Origin: Bacteroidota bacterium
Lineage (GTDB): Bacteria > Bacteroidota > Bacteroidia > Chitinophagales > Chitinophagaceae
Assembly: GCA_005884665.1 (NCBI GenBank)
Contig: VBAT01000014.1
Span: 104,027 to 168,026, forward strand
Length of the DNA: 64,000 nucleotides
Reading direction: 5' to 3'
In this document: positions 1 to 8,330 of the stretch, in pieces
Numbering within the stretch: the stretch's first letter is position 1
Layout of the letters: the number at the start of each line of letters is the position of its first letter
The notes under the pieces: generated by a model
What the model saw: the letters and a program-made list of their open reading frames with translations, nothing else
The model's database searches: none
Told to the model about the DNA's origin: nothing
Made by a program: the position numbers and the translations under genes

Positions 1-307
1 TACTCTTACTTACATCCATGGCTATTACAACATCGATACCTTTCCTGGACAAGCTATCAGAATCAGCAGGTCTCCGCAAATTCATGATCGTAATGACTCC
101 GGCTATCAATGCCAGCAAAAGGAGGATAAATTTCAAATTGAACAGCCGTGGTGAAAAATTATTTGTCAACTCGTTTACGAGTTTTTTATCACCCATTTTT
201 TTTACCACGTTTTTTTTCCATCTCAGCAATAAAATAAAGAGGAGGATACATACGGGGATCAGTACAAAGCCCCAGGCAAATTCGATATGTTGAAAACGGA
301 TATTCAA
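1..307 (-). CDS. BatA/BatB-like von Willebrand A domain membrane protein (5' part only)
   Basis: Only the N-terminal ~100 residues lie in the window; the gene continues beyond position 1. The protein starts with a short segment (about residues 4-14 read FQHIEFAWGFV), followed by a membrane helix, a basic stretch, a second hydrophobic helix (LKFILLLLALIAG) and then GIDVVIAMDVSKS. That last piece is the first part of a MIDAS metal site (DxSxS) of a VWA domain. This order matches the BatA/BatB proteins of Bacteroidota, which sit with MoxR ATPases in stress/aerotolerance operons. The reading frame is closed by a TAA directly before the TTG at 305-307, so TTG is the likely start. The rest of the operon would lie to the left of the window. 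Confidence 0.75.
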   Translation of the reverse strand, partial: MNIRFQHIEFAWGFVLIPVCILLFILLLRWKKNVVKKMGDKKLVNELTNNFSPRLFNLKFILLLLALIAGVITIMNLRRPADSDSLSRKGIDVVIAMDVSKS

Positions 308-378
308 TTAAGATTTATTGATGGTTCATCATTCAACAATTGCACCAAAACGAATGAATTATTTCTTCGTATTATTAC

Positions 379-1206
379 TTACATCTTGCCTTCAAAGAAA
401 CCAAGCTGTTTTAATATTTCTTTTAACATTTTTAACCTTGTCGTGGTCATATCGTAGTCATGATCGGGCGATTCTATGTTCAGCACAAAAAAATAGGGAT
501 GATTATTTTCCTCGATCCAGCCTACTATCCATCCTAGTGCATGCCCCTGTTCGGTAAAGCCCCAGCCTGTTTTATACGATAAGCGGTACGTGGTTTCATT
601 TTCAAATAACATGGCTCTTTTGACCATGTCCTGGTAAGTCGTAAAAAAGGGAAGTTCATCAAAGTACAACTTCCTGACCAGGCCCTGTTGTTCAGCCGGT
701 GATATCTTCATTGAGTTGTCGAGCCAAAAACTGTCTATGGCCGAGTGTATCCTGTAAGCCGTATCCTTTGGACCTGCAGCATATCCCAGGGTATCGAGCC
801 AATATTCCATGGTGTCCTTACCAATACGTCTGGCTACTTCCTGGAAATAAGGAACGGCCGAGACACGGAACGCTTTATACATGGTAAGATCCTGGTTCCA
901 TTCTTCCACGTTTCTTTTAACCCCATCCCATTTAATGATCATGCTGTCATTTGTGATCTTGCCGGTTTGCAAACCGATCAGCGAGTTAACGATCTTGAAG
1001 GTAGATGCTGGCAAATAGCTACTATCGGCATAACGGTGAAGGTTGTACACAGTGATCTTCCCGGTGCCGTTATTCATAAGGGCAAAACACCCATCTACTT
1101 TATTTTCGTCAAAATATTTCTTTAGGCTATTGTCTTTCTCCACATTATCCAATGAACAGGAGATTAGAAGAAAAACAAGGCTAAGGACTGAAAAACAAAA
1201 TTTCAT
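379..1206 (-). CDS. class D (OXA-type) beta-lactamase, lipoprotein
   Basis: 275 residues. A lipoprotein signal ends at Cys17 (LLISC). The serine beta-lactamase motifs are visible: PASTFK with the nucleophile Ser68 and Lys71 (the lysine carboxylated in class D enzymes), SAV at 116-118, FWL at 160-162 matching the conserved tryptophan of OXA enzymes, and KTG at 212-214. Where OXA enzymes normally carry Y-G-N, this one has Y142-A-A. The length fits the family. Expected role: hydrolysis of beta-lactams in the periplasm or at a membrane. A non-resistance role cannot be excluded, because the BlaR sensor domain is related, but no fused sensor part is present. It is a single gene with its own promoter and points away from the gene at 1318. 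Confidence 0.88.
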   Translation of the reverse strand: MKFCFSVLSLVFLLISCSLDNVEKDNSLKKYFDENKVDGCFALMNNGTGKITVYNLHRYADSSYLPASTFKIVNSLIGLQTGKITNDSMIIKWDGVKRNVEEWNQDLTMYKAFRVSAVPYFQEVARRIGKDTMEYWLDTLGYAAGPKDTAYRIHSAIDSFWLDNSMKISPAEQQGLVRKLYFDELPFFTTYQDMVKRAMLFENETTYRLSYKTGWGFTEQGHALGWIVGWIEENNHPYFFVLNIESPDHDYDMTTTRLKMLKEILKQLGFFEGKM

Positions 1207-1225
1207 GTAAAAAGAAAATTTTCGG

Positions 1226-1255
1226 CAAAGTTAACCGTCGCTGGCCGGTTTCAAA
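1226..1255 (-). promoter_or_regulatory. Bacteroidota-type promoter of the beta-lactamase gene
   Basis: Read on the minus strand: TTTG at 1255-1252, an 18-nt spacer, then TAACTTTG at 1233-1226, a full match to the TAnnTTTG -7 box. This places transcription start near 1220, about 14 nt before the ATG at 1206. Confidence 0.65.
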
Positions 1256-1317
1256 TAACATTAACCGCTAAGGAACAATTTTTCACATGTCTTTCCGTTT
1301 TTTCGGAAACCAGCTCA

Positions 1318-2229
1318 ATGATGCGTCTCGTTCTTCCCGCCTTCCTGATCCTTTTTTTTATTTCTTCCTGTAAAAAAGAAAAAAGCAACAGCAGCAGTGG
1401 ACCTAATCTTGTGCTCAAGTTCAAATTTGACCCTACGCAGGCCAGGCTTAATAACACAGGTCAACCGGAACTGGTGCCTGCAGGTCATGCTGGTCAAAGC
1501 CCGGACTTCAATAAAATGAGTGCGCATTATGTGGAATTAACACCGACCGCTTTTACCGCATTGGGTGGAGGCGCCGTGCTCTATAAAGCACCGGAGACTA
1601 CAGCCGGTGGCAACAATGCGATTGATTTTGATAAATCGAAATTTGCCGGTAATAATGAAACATTCTTTTCGATTCCATTAAAGGATATCACTCCCGGTAC
1701 ATATGAATGGCTGCGCATATCACTCGCCTACCAGAACTACAATATCAAATATTATATTGATACGGTTGTCGCGGGCATTCCCGTTCAGGAGGAATTCCCG
1801 GCAACGGTCGCTTCATTTATCGGGTTCAATACTTATATCAAAAATTACAAGATCAAAGACCAGAACATCGCCGTCAATGCCAATAAAAAACAAGGTTACT
1901 GGGGATTTGAGACGGTCATCAATTTTGGTGGAACTAATTATCCTTACAGCGCTACGGGCCAGGCGCCTGAAGGAGCTACAACAGTGGTTAATCCTTTATT
2001 TGCTACTTCGCCGATACCTGCCGGATCCTGTCTTGTAACGGCCGCCTTTATACCCGGCAAACTAACGATCACAGGCAAAGAAACAAGTGACATCGTTGTT
2101 GAGGTATCGTTATCCGTTAATAAAAGCTTTGAATGGATAGAGCAGGTCAACGATGGTAAATGGGAACCGGGTAAAGGGGAAGCCGTGGTGGATATGGGAA
2201 TACGGGGTATGATTCCTAAAATTCAATGA
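1318..2229 (+). CDS. hypothetical lipoprotein
   Basis: 303 residues (302 if the second ATG at 1321 is used). The N-terminus is a lipoprotein signal, LFFISSC with the Cys near residue 18, followed by Lys/Ser-rich linker residues typical of Bacteroidota lipoproteins. The remainder is beta-rich with repeated Gly/Thr/Pro, including PGTYEWLRISLAYQNYNIKY, and has no catalytic motif I recognise. It resembles the many uncharacterised secreted lipoproteins of this phylum. The gene stands alone and is followed at once by a strong hairpin terminator. Function unknown. Confidence 0.75.
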   Translation: MMRLVLPAFLILFFISSCKKEKSNSSSGPNLVLKFKFDPTQARLNNTGQPELVPAGHAGQSPDFNKMSAHYVELTPTAFTALGGGAVLYKAPETTAGGNNAIDFDKSKFAGNNETFFSIPLKDITPGTYEWLRISLAYQNYNIKYYIDTVVAGIPVQEEFPATVASFIGFNTYIKNYKIKDQNIAVNANKKQGYWGFETVINFGGTNYPYSATGQAPEGATTVVNPLFATSPIPAGSCLVTAAFIPGKLTITGKETSDIVVEVSLSVNKSFEWIEQVNDGKWEPGKGEAVVDMGIRGMIPKIQ

Positions 2230-2245
2230 ACCAGGTCATAAAAAA

Positions 2246-2276
2246 ATCCTCTCAAGATGAGAGGATCAATAAATTT
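2246..2276. terminator. bidirectional intrinsic terminator
   Basis: ATCCTCTC (2246-2253) pairs with GAGAGGAT (2259-2266) around a 5-nt loop. A-rich DNA lies on the left and a T-run on the right. It sits between convergent genes ending at 2229 (+) and 2294 (-) and can serve both. Confidence 0.8.
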
Positions 2277-2293
2277 TTTAATGTCGCCAGACA

Positions 2294-2422
2294 TTACAGG
2301 TAGAATCCACCTTTTTGTTTGTAGTGTTTGTTGCCCTGGCAATCTCTCTTTGTAGCAGCACAGGAAGACAACATGAACATTACTACCGCTCCCACGAGGA
2401 AGCAAAGAAATAACTTCTTCAT
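2294..2422 (-). CDS. tiny lipoprotein, 42 aa
   Basis: A 42-codon gene on the minus strand: MKKLFLCFLVGAVV, a hydrophobic stretch, the lipobox LSSC (Cys21), then AATKRDCQGNKHYKQKGG and the C-terminal FYL. A clean lipoprotein signal followed by a short polar tail with one further Cys is characteristic of very small Bacteroidota lipoproteins. The stop lies 18 nt from the shared terminator at 2246-2276, which supports a real transcript. Function unknown. Confidence 0.75.
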   Translation of the reverse strand: MKKLFLCFLVGAVVMFMLSSCAATKRDCQGNKHYKQKGGFYL

Positions 2423-2643
2423 TACTCAGTTTTTTCGGGTTCAATAAATTTGTTAGGGGAGATTCAAAGGAACGTCGGTAGAGTTAGTCCATCACAGGAG
2501 AAAACGAAATTAACAACCTTAAATTGCTTGTCAAAACATCTGCGCTTATTTTTTATTTGAGTATTCGGAAAACTACTATGTAATTCCTTTTACTCGTAAA
2601 AACACGAATTTGTTTAGATTTATCCCCTCAATGAATAAAGATC

Positions 2644-3222
2644 ATGAAACAGTTTTTAATTCTTATCACGGCAACACTTTGTATGATAGTTTCATGCAAT
2701 AACAACAAAACCGGTAATTCAGCTGCCGATACCACAAGTAAAAAAACAGATGCAGCAGGTGCAGACGATGATCAAATGAAAACAGCACGTATGAAGGGCT
2801 TGAAAGGTCTGACCGCCGGCGAAATAAAGGCACTGTTCCCCGGAGAGCTGGCAGGATTGCAACAAACAGAATACCGGGCAATTAATGATGAAGGGTATGA
2901 AGTGGGCGAAGCTGTTTACACCGCTGAAGATGGAAAGGAACTGGACATGGCCATTTTCGATTGCGTAGGTGATGCAGGTGTCGGCAAATACAACATTATG
3001 TACCTGTCGGCTGTAAATACGCAATCTGAAGACGGGCAGGACTACCAAAAACCGGTCGATTTCGAAGGTGTCCGTGCAATAGAAACTTACCAGGCAAAAC
3101 AAAACAGGTATTCCCTTTTATTTCCCTCTGGTGATCGTTTACTGGTAAAAGTAGAAGGCATTAAAACCGGGCCCGGGCTGGTGAAAAAGGCAGCCGGTAG
3201 TCTCTCGCTGAAGGTAAATTGA
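2644..3222 (+). CDS. hypothetical lipoprotein
   Basis: 192 residues. A lipoprotein signal is followed by Cys18 (CMIVSC), then a low-complexity Asn/Thr/Ala/Asp linker (about 19-45). The C-terminal domain has the phrase LTAGEIKALFPGELAGL and alternating hydrophobic strands. No known catalytic motif is seen. The gene stop is 14 nt from the stop of the convergent membrane protease at 3237. Function unknown. Confidence 0.75.
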   Translation: MKQFLILITATLCMIVSCNNNKTGNSAADTTSKKTDAAGADDDQMKTARMKGLKGLTAGEIKALFPGELAGLQQTEYRAINDEGYEVGEAVYTAEDGKELDMAIFDCVGDAGVGKYNIMYLSAVNTQSEDGQDYQKPVDFEGVRAIETYQAKQNRYSLLFPSGDRLLVKVEGIKTGPGLVKKAAGSLSLKVN

Positions 3223-3236
3223 TAGCAATTTCGCGT

Positions 3237-3767
3237 TTAAGCAAGGATCGATATTATAAGATTAGGCAATCCCACTGCTATGCCAACTCCATAAATAAGA
3301 TCAAGCCAGAAAAAACTCCCAAAAGCCCCCAGGTAGATCAGACCGACAATTGGATAGCCGACAATTTTTATCAATACAGGTGTCGATTTATCTTTTACCT
3401 GCCGCCATATGACATTGGCATCGCCGGTACTGGGAAAAGCATGCATGGCGATGGACACACCCAGATAGATGAGTAGATAATCAAGTGGTCCGGCCGTATT
3501 AAATTTAAACACGGGCAGCGCCGCCGGGAAAGCTACCAGTGCACCAACGAGGCTGTTTATGATAAAAGGCCCAATACTGATCATAATGCTCTGCCATTTC
3601 CTCGAAGGGACTTCATGGAGCACATAACCAACCGGGTTGGAAAGCTGGAAGTAGACCACTTTAAATACCGGTACCTTGAACCAGCGGCAGAAAAGCTGAT
3701 GTGCCAACTCGTGTACGATAACGCCTGGAAATGTAACGAGACTTATTAAAAAACCTGGAATAATCAT
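3237..3767 (-). CDS. membrane zinc metallopeptidase (HELAH, M50/DUF3267-like)
   Basis: 176 residues, mostly hydrophobic with about four membrane segments. The first helix carries HExxH as His19-Glu20-Leu-Ala-His23. A later MHAFPSTGDA stretch (about 109-117) supplies an Asp, the usual third zinc ligand in site-2-protease-like families. I infer an intramembrane or membrane-bound metalloprotease; the substrate is unknown. Its start codon lies 19 nt downstream of the zinc-ribbon/TPR gene on the same strand, so the two probably form an operon and may act together. Confidence 0.7.
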   Translation of the reverse strand: MIIPGFLISLVTFPGVIVHELAHQLFCRWFKVPVFKVVYFQLSNPVGYVLHEVPSRKWQSIMISIGPFIINSLVGALVAFPAALPVFKFNTAGPLDYLLIYLGVSIAMHAFPSTGDANVIWRQVKDKSTPVLIKIVGYPIVGLIYLGAFGSFFWLDLIYGVGIAVGLPNLIISILA

Positions 3768-3786
3768 ACTATGATAAGTTTATTAT

Positions 3787-4812
3787 TTATCTGAATTTTT
3801 CTTTGCCGCTGATCACGTCATTCACATAAGACATGTATGTCATTTGAACGGAATCTTTGTTGGCCGTTGCCATTATCTTATCGCGGTCCGGAACCCTGTT
3901 ATTAAAATGATAAGCCAGGGCGAGTGTTGCAATAGAATAAGGATCATTTTTTCGCAGCTCAAAATTCCGTAAAGCCCAGTCCATTCCTTCTTTATCCTTT
4001 TTCTGTTTCAGAAAGGTCCGTGCTTTTGAGGCCGTTCCATAAAAAGATTCATTGTTCAGGGACAGCAGTCTGTCGCAATAATAATGTGATGAATCCAGTT
4101 GGTTTAGCTCTCTTTTCAGCGTTGATTTGATCATTAATGCCGGAGTATAATCATGATCTTGCTCGAGTACCTCTGTTAGCACGCTATCACAGGCGGAGAA
4201 ATTCTTCTGATCAAATAACATCGAAGCATATTGCCAGGAAGGAAATACTTCTGCAATGTGAGTCGGGATGTATTCCCGGTAGACAGCAACCGGGATGCTG
4301 TCAAGCGAATGATATTTTTCCGCAATGGCCATCAGTGAGTCGCTTGGAAAATATTCCGGTGCATGGTTGGCCATTTGTTTTATTTCGCTGTATAAGCTTA
4401 GATCCTCTACCTGCTTTCCTTCCAGTTCCTGGAGCAGCGAGAAAAAAGTTGGAATGTCCTGGTTGCGAAAGGAAGCAATGACCATGTATTCTTTTGCGTC
4501 ATTAAATTGCGGAAAGTTTTTTATCACCGAACTCAACTCTTTCCTCGCAGTAGCATATTTTGAATGCTCTATTGCTTCTTTTCCTCTTTCATAGTGAATA
4601 GCTGTCGACAAGTTGCGGGGAAGATTAGCCATCGCGAAAATCAGGATCACCAACACCAACCCAGCGAATATCCTGATCGGCCAGGGAATTGGGAATTTGA
4701 TGAATTTTGTCCGGCATTCTGTGCATAGTGGCGTGGGATGTCCATGTTCTATGATCATGTGCCCACAGTTAGCGCAACCTGGCTGTGAGGCTGCCTCTAG
4801 GTCCTGTTCCAT
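3787..4812 (-). CDS. zinc-ribbon, single-TM, TPR-repeat protein
   Basis: 341 residues. The N-terminus carries a four-cysteine zinc ribbon (Cys13-x2-Cys16 and Cys30-x2-Cys33). One membrane helix follows at about 44-63. A long alpha-helical region after it has TPR-like helical pairs (for example YERGKEAIEHSKYATARKEL). The likely topology is a cytoplasmic ribbon and an extracytoplasmic TPR scaffold, though orientation cannot be proven from sequence. It is upstream of, and likely co-transcribed with, the HELAH protease at 3237-3767, so it could be its substrate adaptor. I recognise no named family. Confidence 0.7.
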   Translation of the reverse strand: MEQDLEAASQPGCANCGHMIIEHGHPTPLCTECRTKFIKFPIPWPIRIFAGLVLVILIFAMANLPRNLSTAIHYERGKEAIEHSKYATARKELSSVIKNFPQFNDAKEYMVIASFRNQDIPTFFSLLQELEGKQVEDLSLYSEIKQMANHAPEYFPSDSLMAIAEKYHSLDSIPVAVYREYIPTHIAEVFPSWQYASMLFDQKNFSACDSVLTEVLEQDHDYTPALMIKSTLKRELNQLDSSHYYCDRLLSLNNESFYGTASKARTFLKQKKDKEGMDWALRNFELRKNDPYSIATLALAYHFNNRVPDRDKIMATANKDSVQMTYMSYVNDVISGKEKFR

Positions 4813-4889
4813 TGGTTCGATTTAGCTACTAATATAGAAATATTTGCTAAAGATGGAAATGATCTTACAGGTGTTTGAGTTGGATCAAT

Positions 4890-4934
4890 GTTATGGTTAG
4901 CGTCGTTATGGTTAGTGTCCACACTAACCATAAC
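4890..4934. repeat. tandem copy plus perfect palindrome GTTATGGTTAGTGT
   Basis: GTTATGGTTAGCGTC (4890-4904) is followed directly by GTTATGGTTAGTGT (4905-4918), two bases, and its exact reverse complement ACACTAACCATAAC (4921-4934). The 14-bp arms lie just downstream of the kbl stop codon and could act as a 3' stem-loop. A related palindrome occurs at 43416-43444. Confidence 0.75.
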
Positions 4935-4942
4935 GCAGACAA

Positions 4943-6115
4943 CTATTTCAACACTCCCAGTTCCTTACCAACTTTTGTAAACGCTGCAATGGCTTTATCC
5001 AGATGCTTTCTTAACTGCACCCTTATCCTTGCCTGCCCTTTCGGTACCACGGGAAAAAAGAACCCGATCACATAGATACCCTCATCAAGCAATTTGGATG
5101 CAAAGTTCTGAGCGAGCACCGCATCATAAAGCATGATCGGAACGATAGGATGGTCACCGGGCTTTATATCAAAACCGGCCTCAGTCATTTTTTTGCGGAA
5201 ATATTTTGTGTTGTTTTCCAGTTTATCCCGCAGCTCTGTAGTTTCAGTTAGCATATCCAATACAGCAATGGAAGCACCGACAATAGATGGAGCCAGGGTA
5301 TTGCTGAATAAGTACGGTCTTGATTTTTGGCGGAGCATATCGATTACCTCTTTTCTTCCGGAAGTAAATCCACCGGAAGCGCCGCCCAATGCCTTACCCA
5401 ATGTGCCGGTGATGATATCGATCTTTCCCATCACCCCGCGATATTCATGAGTACCTCTTCCGCTCTTTCCCAAAAAACCCGATGAATGACATTCGTCGGT
5501 CATAACGGCTGCATCATATTTTTCTGCCAGCTCAACGATCTTGTCCAATTGGGCAATCGTTCCATCCATGCTGAATGAGCCATCTGTAACGATGATCCGG
5601 CTACGGCAACCTGATGCTTCTTTTAATTTGGCTTCAAGATCAGCCATGTTATTATGTTCATAACGGAAACGCTGGGCTTTGCACAAGCGAACTCCATCGA
5701 TGATCGAAGCATGATTGAGGGCATCGGAGATAATAGCATCTTCTTCATTGAACAATGGCTCGAACACGCCACCGTTGGCATCAAAAGCAGCCGCATACAA
5801 AATGGTATCCTCGGTTCCCAGGAAAGTGGCTATTTTTTTTTCCAGCTCTTTATGTGTATCCTGGGTTCCGCAGATGAACCGTACACTGCTCATCCCATAC
5901 CCATGACTATCGATGGCTTTTTCGGCAGCCTCGATGACTTTAGGATGAGAGGACAGTCCAAGGTAGTTGTTGGCGCAAAAATTCAAAACAGTTTTCCCCC
6001 CGACGGTGATTTCTGCGCCCTGCGGACTTGAAATAATTCTTTCTGTTTTATAGAGCCCGGAAGCTCTGATTTCTTCTACTTCTTTGGCTATTCGGCTTAC
6101 AAGTTTATCGTTCAT
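4943..6115 (-). CDS. kbl: glycine C-acetyltransferase (2-amino-3-ketobutyrate CoA ligase)
   Basis: 390 residues, full length for Kbl (about 398 in E. coli). It is a PLP enzyme of the alpha-oxoamine synthase family that interconverts 2-amino-3-ketobutyrate + CoA and glycine + acetyl-CoA in threonine breakdown. Visible marks are [13 protein letters not shown] near 47-58, [10 protein letters not shown] at 207-216 and the PLP lysine in [12 protein letters not shown] (Lys241). The start ATG is preceded by a good -7 box. No tdh (threonine dehydrogenase) is adjacent, so the partner must be encoded elsewhere. The close relatives BioF and HemA are less likely, given the overall match to Kbl. Confidence 0.9.
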   Translation of the reverse strand: MNDKLVSRIAKEVEEIRASGLYKTERIISSPQGAEITVGGKTVLNFCANNYLGLSSHPKVIEAAEKAIDSHGYGMSSVRFICGTQDTHKELEKKIATFLGTEDTILYAAAFDANGGVFEPLFNEEDAIISDALNHASIIDGVRLCKAQRFRYEHNNMADLEAKLKEASGCRSRIIVTDGSFSMDGTIAQLDKIVELAEKYDAAVMTDECHSSGFLGKSGRGTHEYRGVMGKIDIITGTLGKALGGASGGFTSGRKEVIDMLRQKSRPYLFSNTLAPSIVGASIAVLDMLTETTELRDKLENNTKYFRKKMTEAGFDIKPGDHPIVPIMLYDAVLAQNFASKLLDEGIYVIGFFFPVVPKGQARIRVQLRKHLDKAIAAFTKVGKELGVLK

Positions 6116-6132
6116 ATCGGCTGTTTAAAGCG

Positions 6133-6140
6133 CAAATATA
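6133..6140 (-). promoter_or_regulatory. -7 promoter box for kbl
   Basis: TATATTTG on the minus strand (6140-6133) is a perfect TAnnTTTG box, with the kbl ATG about 18 nt beyond it. I see no clear TTTG -33 box at the expected distance, so this is a partial match. Confidence 0.45.
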
Positions 6141-6379
6141 ACTGAGCCGGTGGAACCGGTCAGGCCGGTGCCGATCAGGTCGATCAAATAGATGACAATG
6201 ACCTAAACTGGGTATCGACCAGATCCGTCAGGCTGATCGGCACGATCCGCACTCCTTTTTATGCATTTCGACGCCAGAAAACAGCATTTGGTCAACTATC
6301 CCCTTTTTCCCGGAAAAACAGGGATTAGCTTTACTGTAACATTTGATCGGTTAGTGGCGTCAAATGGAAGAAATCAACT

Positions 6380-6580
6380 ATGAGAAGAAGGAATACCATA
6401 CGACTTGCGATCCTGGCGGTAGTGCTGACCAGTGCCTTCTTCGTTTTTAATTCCACAGCTTCTACAGGCAAAAACAAGACCTGCAGAGAGACAATGGAAC
6501 CGTGCTGCAAGAAAAAGCGGGGCGCAACGGTTAATGCCGGGTGGGAAAGCCTTTCACAGCATTTTTTCTCCTCTATCTGA
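6380..6580 (+). CDS. small Cys/Lys-rich exported or membrane peptide
   Basis: 66 residues. A basic start (MRRRNTIR) is followed by a hydrophobic segment (about 9-24), then a polar part with the cluster CRETMEPCCKKK and a C-terminal aromatic stretch (about 54-66, GWESLSQHFFSSI). The pattern of a signal or anchor plus a short Cys-rich tail recurs among small uncharacterised proteins of Chitinophagaceae. It lies upstream of the ECF sigma gene on the same strand, but a 110-nt gap makes co-transcription uncertain. Function unknown. Confidence 0.5.
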   Translation: MRRRNTIRLAILAVVLTSAFFVFNSTASTGKNKTCRETMEPCCKKKRGATVNAGWESLSQHFFSSI

Positions 6581-6693
6581 TCCGCCGCGGCGGAGAATTT
6601 TTAGCCCGTTTGTAACTTTTTACCATAACTTATCGTATAACCTTAAATCTGGGTCTTCGTGTGTACTTTTGGGAGGCCTTTTCCCGGCTGTTT

Positions 6694-7179
6694 ATGACTG
6701 AACGAGAATATAATGAATGTGTTAAAACGTACGCAGACAATGTGTACCGCTTTATCCTAAAAAACCTCCGGCATGAGGAAGATGCAAAGGATGTGGTCCA
6801 AACGGCGTTTGAAAAAATGTGGCGCAACCGGGAAGATATTGATGCTACAAAATGTAAGTCCTACCTTTTTACCGTGGCCTATCACCAGATGATCGACCAT
6901 ATCCGCAAGGTAAAACGGGTGCAGCTGAAGGAAGAATTCAATGCTGATCTGAAAGTGCAGGACAGGCCGGCCAATAACTTAAAGAAAGTGCTGGAAGATG
7001 CTCTGGCCCGGCTAAGCGAAACACAACGATCATTGGTATTATTAAAAGATTATGAAGGATATAGTTACGACGAAATAGGAAAGATAACAGGACTTAGTGA
7101 AAGCCAGGTAAAAGTATACCTGCACAGGGCCAGGGTCCAACTGAAAGAGTATCTTGTAAAAATCGAAAACGTGATGTAA
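6694..7179 (+). CDS. ECF RNA polymerase sigma factor
   Basis: 161 residues from ATG 6694; an in-frame GTG at 6661 would add eleven unconvincing residues. Region 2 is visible as DAKDVVQTAFEKMWRNRE. Region 4 follows as LSETQRSLVLLKDYEGYSYD and then a helix-turn-helix (EIGKITGLSESQVKVYLHRA). It directs RNA polymerase to a small regulon. The stop is 2 nt from the start of the membrane protein at 7182, which is almost certainly its anti-sigma partner, and the beta-barrel gene at 8331 completes the unit. The signal it answers is not evident. Confidence 0.88.
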   Translation: MTEREYNECVKTYADNVYRFILKNLRHEEDAKDVVQTAFEKMWRNREDIDATKCKSYLFTVAYHQMIDHIRKVKRVQLKEEFNADLKVQDRPANNLKKVLEDALARLSETQRSLVLLKDYEGYSYDEIGKITGLSESQVKVYLHRARVQLKEYLVKIENVM

Positions 7180-7181
7180 GA

Positions 7182-8306
7182 ATGAAACTCAACCGCTATA
7201 ATTACGAAGAATTTTTTATCCTTTACCTCGATAATGAACTCGACGAGGAAAGTCGCCGGGAGGTGGACGCTTTTATACAGGCAAACCCGGATCTTAAGGC
7301 AGAACTGGACATCTTACTGCAAAGCAAACTGGCTCCTGATGCCGATATCAGTTTCGTGGATAAAGGTTCTTTATTACGTTTTGGTAGTTCTTCAACCAGC
7401 CTTGCCAACTATGAAGAAAGGCTGATCTCCTATATCGACAATGAATTGACCGGAGAAGATAGAGAAGATGTTGAAAAATTCGTTGCCAGCCATCCTGCCG
7501 TTCAAAAGGAATTGAATCTTTTGCAGCAAACAAAATTGCAGGTTGAAACAATTGTTTTCCCGGGTAAAGAATCATTATATCGTAAGGAAGAAAAGGCCAG
7601 GGTGATTTCCGTGCGTTGGATGAGAATAGCAGCAGCGGCAATCTTGTTGTTTGCTATAGGAACTACAGCAATTATTTTACTGAATAAAAAAGGTAATAAT
7701 TCGGGTGGAGAAGTGGTTGTTGCTGATCCGAAGCAATCGAAGCCGGAAAAGAATACTGCTGTACCAAAAAATGAATCTTTGCCGACTCCTTCCAATAGCC
7801 AGGGAATTGCTTCAACAAACCATGGCGAAAATAAAAATCCTGAACATACAGGTAAGAGTGCGATAGCCAAAAGCCAAAATGATAAAGTGATAGAAAGAAA
7901 AGAGGCGGAACAAGGTCAAAAAAATGAACGAGCTCTAGCAAGCACCGATGTGGTTCCAAAGCCAACCAATAATTTACCCACGACTGGTGATCAATATCCG
8001 GATGTCACTCGTGTCAAAGGCACTCCTACGCCAACAACAGGTGGTGATGATCCATTGCCAACTGGTAAAGAAAAAACAGAACCAAAAGTTGTAACATCTG
8101 GACCTACCGATACGTATATTAATACAAAGGGATTAGCCAACGAGAATGATAATCCCGATAGGCAATTCGCCAGCGAAAACAGTGGTAACAAAGGTCTCCG
8201 TGGTTTCTTACGCAAAGTGACGCGGACATTTGAAAAGAGGACCAACATTAAAGCAACCGATGACGATCGTTTGCTGATCGCAGGGCTGGCCATTAAAATG
8301 AATTAA
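7182..8306 (+). CDS. membrane anti-sigma-like protein with duplicated N-terminal domain
   Basis: 374 residues. Residues 1-50 and about 76-125 are two copies of a short helical domain with the shared pattern YEE...YIDNEL...R..VE.F....P....EL..L, which resembles anti-sigma N-terminal domains but lacks zinc-binding His/Cys. One membrane helix follows (about 147-167: IAAAAILLFAIGTTAIILL). A long Pro/Thr/Lys-rich extracytoplasmic linker and a short conserved C-terminal piece (GLRGFLRKVTRTFEKRTN) complete it. Its position 2 nt after the ECF sigma gene and the domain order make it the likely membrane anti-sigma factor. Binding to the sigma factor is inferred, not shown. Confidence 0.75.
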   Translation: MKLNRYNYEEFFILYLDNELDEESRREVDAFIQANPDLKAELDILLQSKLAPDADISFVDKGSLLRFGSSSTSLANYEERLISYIDNELTGEDREDVEKFVASHPAVQKELNLLQQTKLQVETIVFPGKESLYRKEEKARVISVRWMRIAAAAILLFAIGTTAIILLNKKGNNSGGEVVVADPKQSKPEKNTAVPKNESLPTPSNSQGIASTNHGENKNPEHTGKSAIAKSQNDKVIERKEAEQGQKNERALASTDVVPKPTNNLPTTGDQYPDVTRVKGTPTPTTGGDDPLPTGKEKTEPKVVTSGPTDTYINTKGLANENDNPDRQFASENSGNKGLRGFLRKVTRTFEKRTNIKATDDDRLLIAGLAIKMN

Positions 8307-8330
8307 AAATTACTATTAAAAATTAAAACG

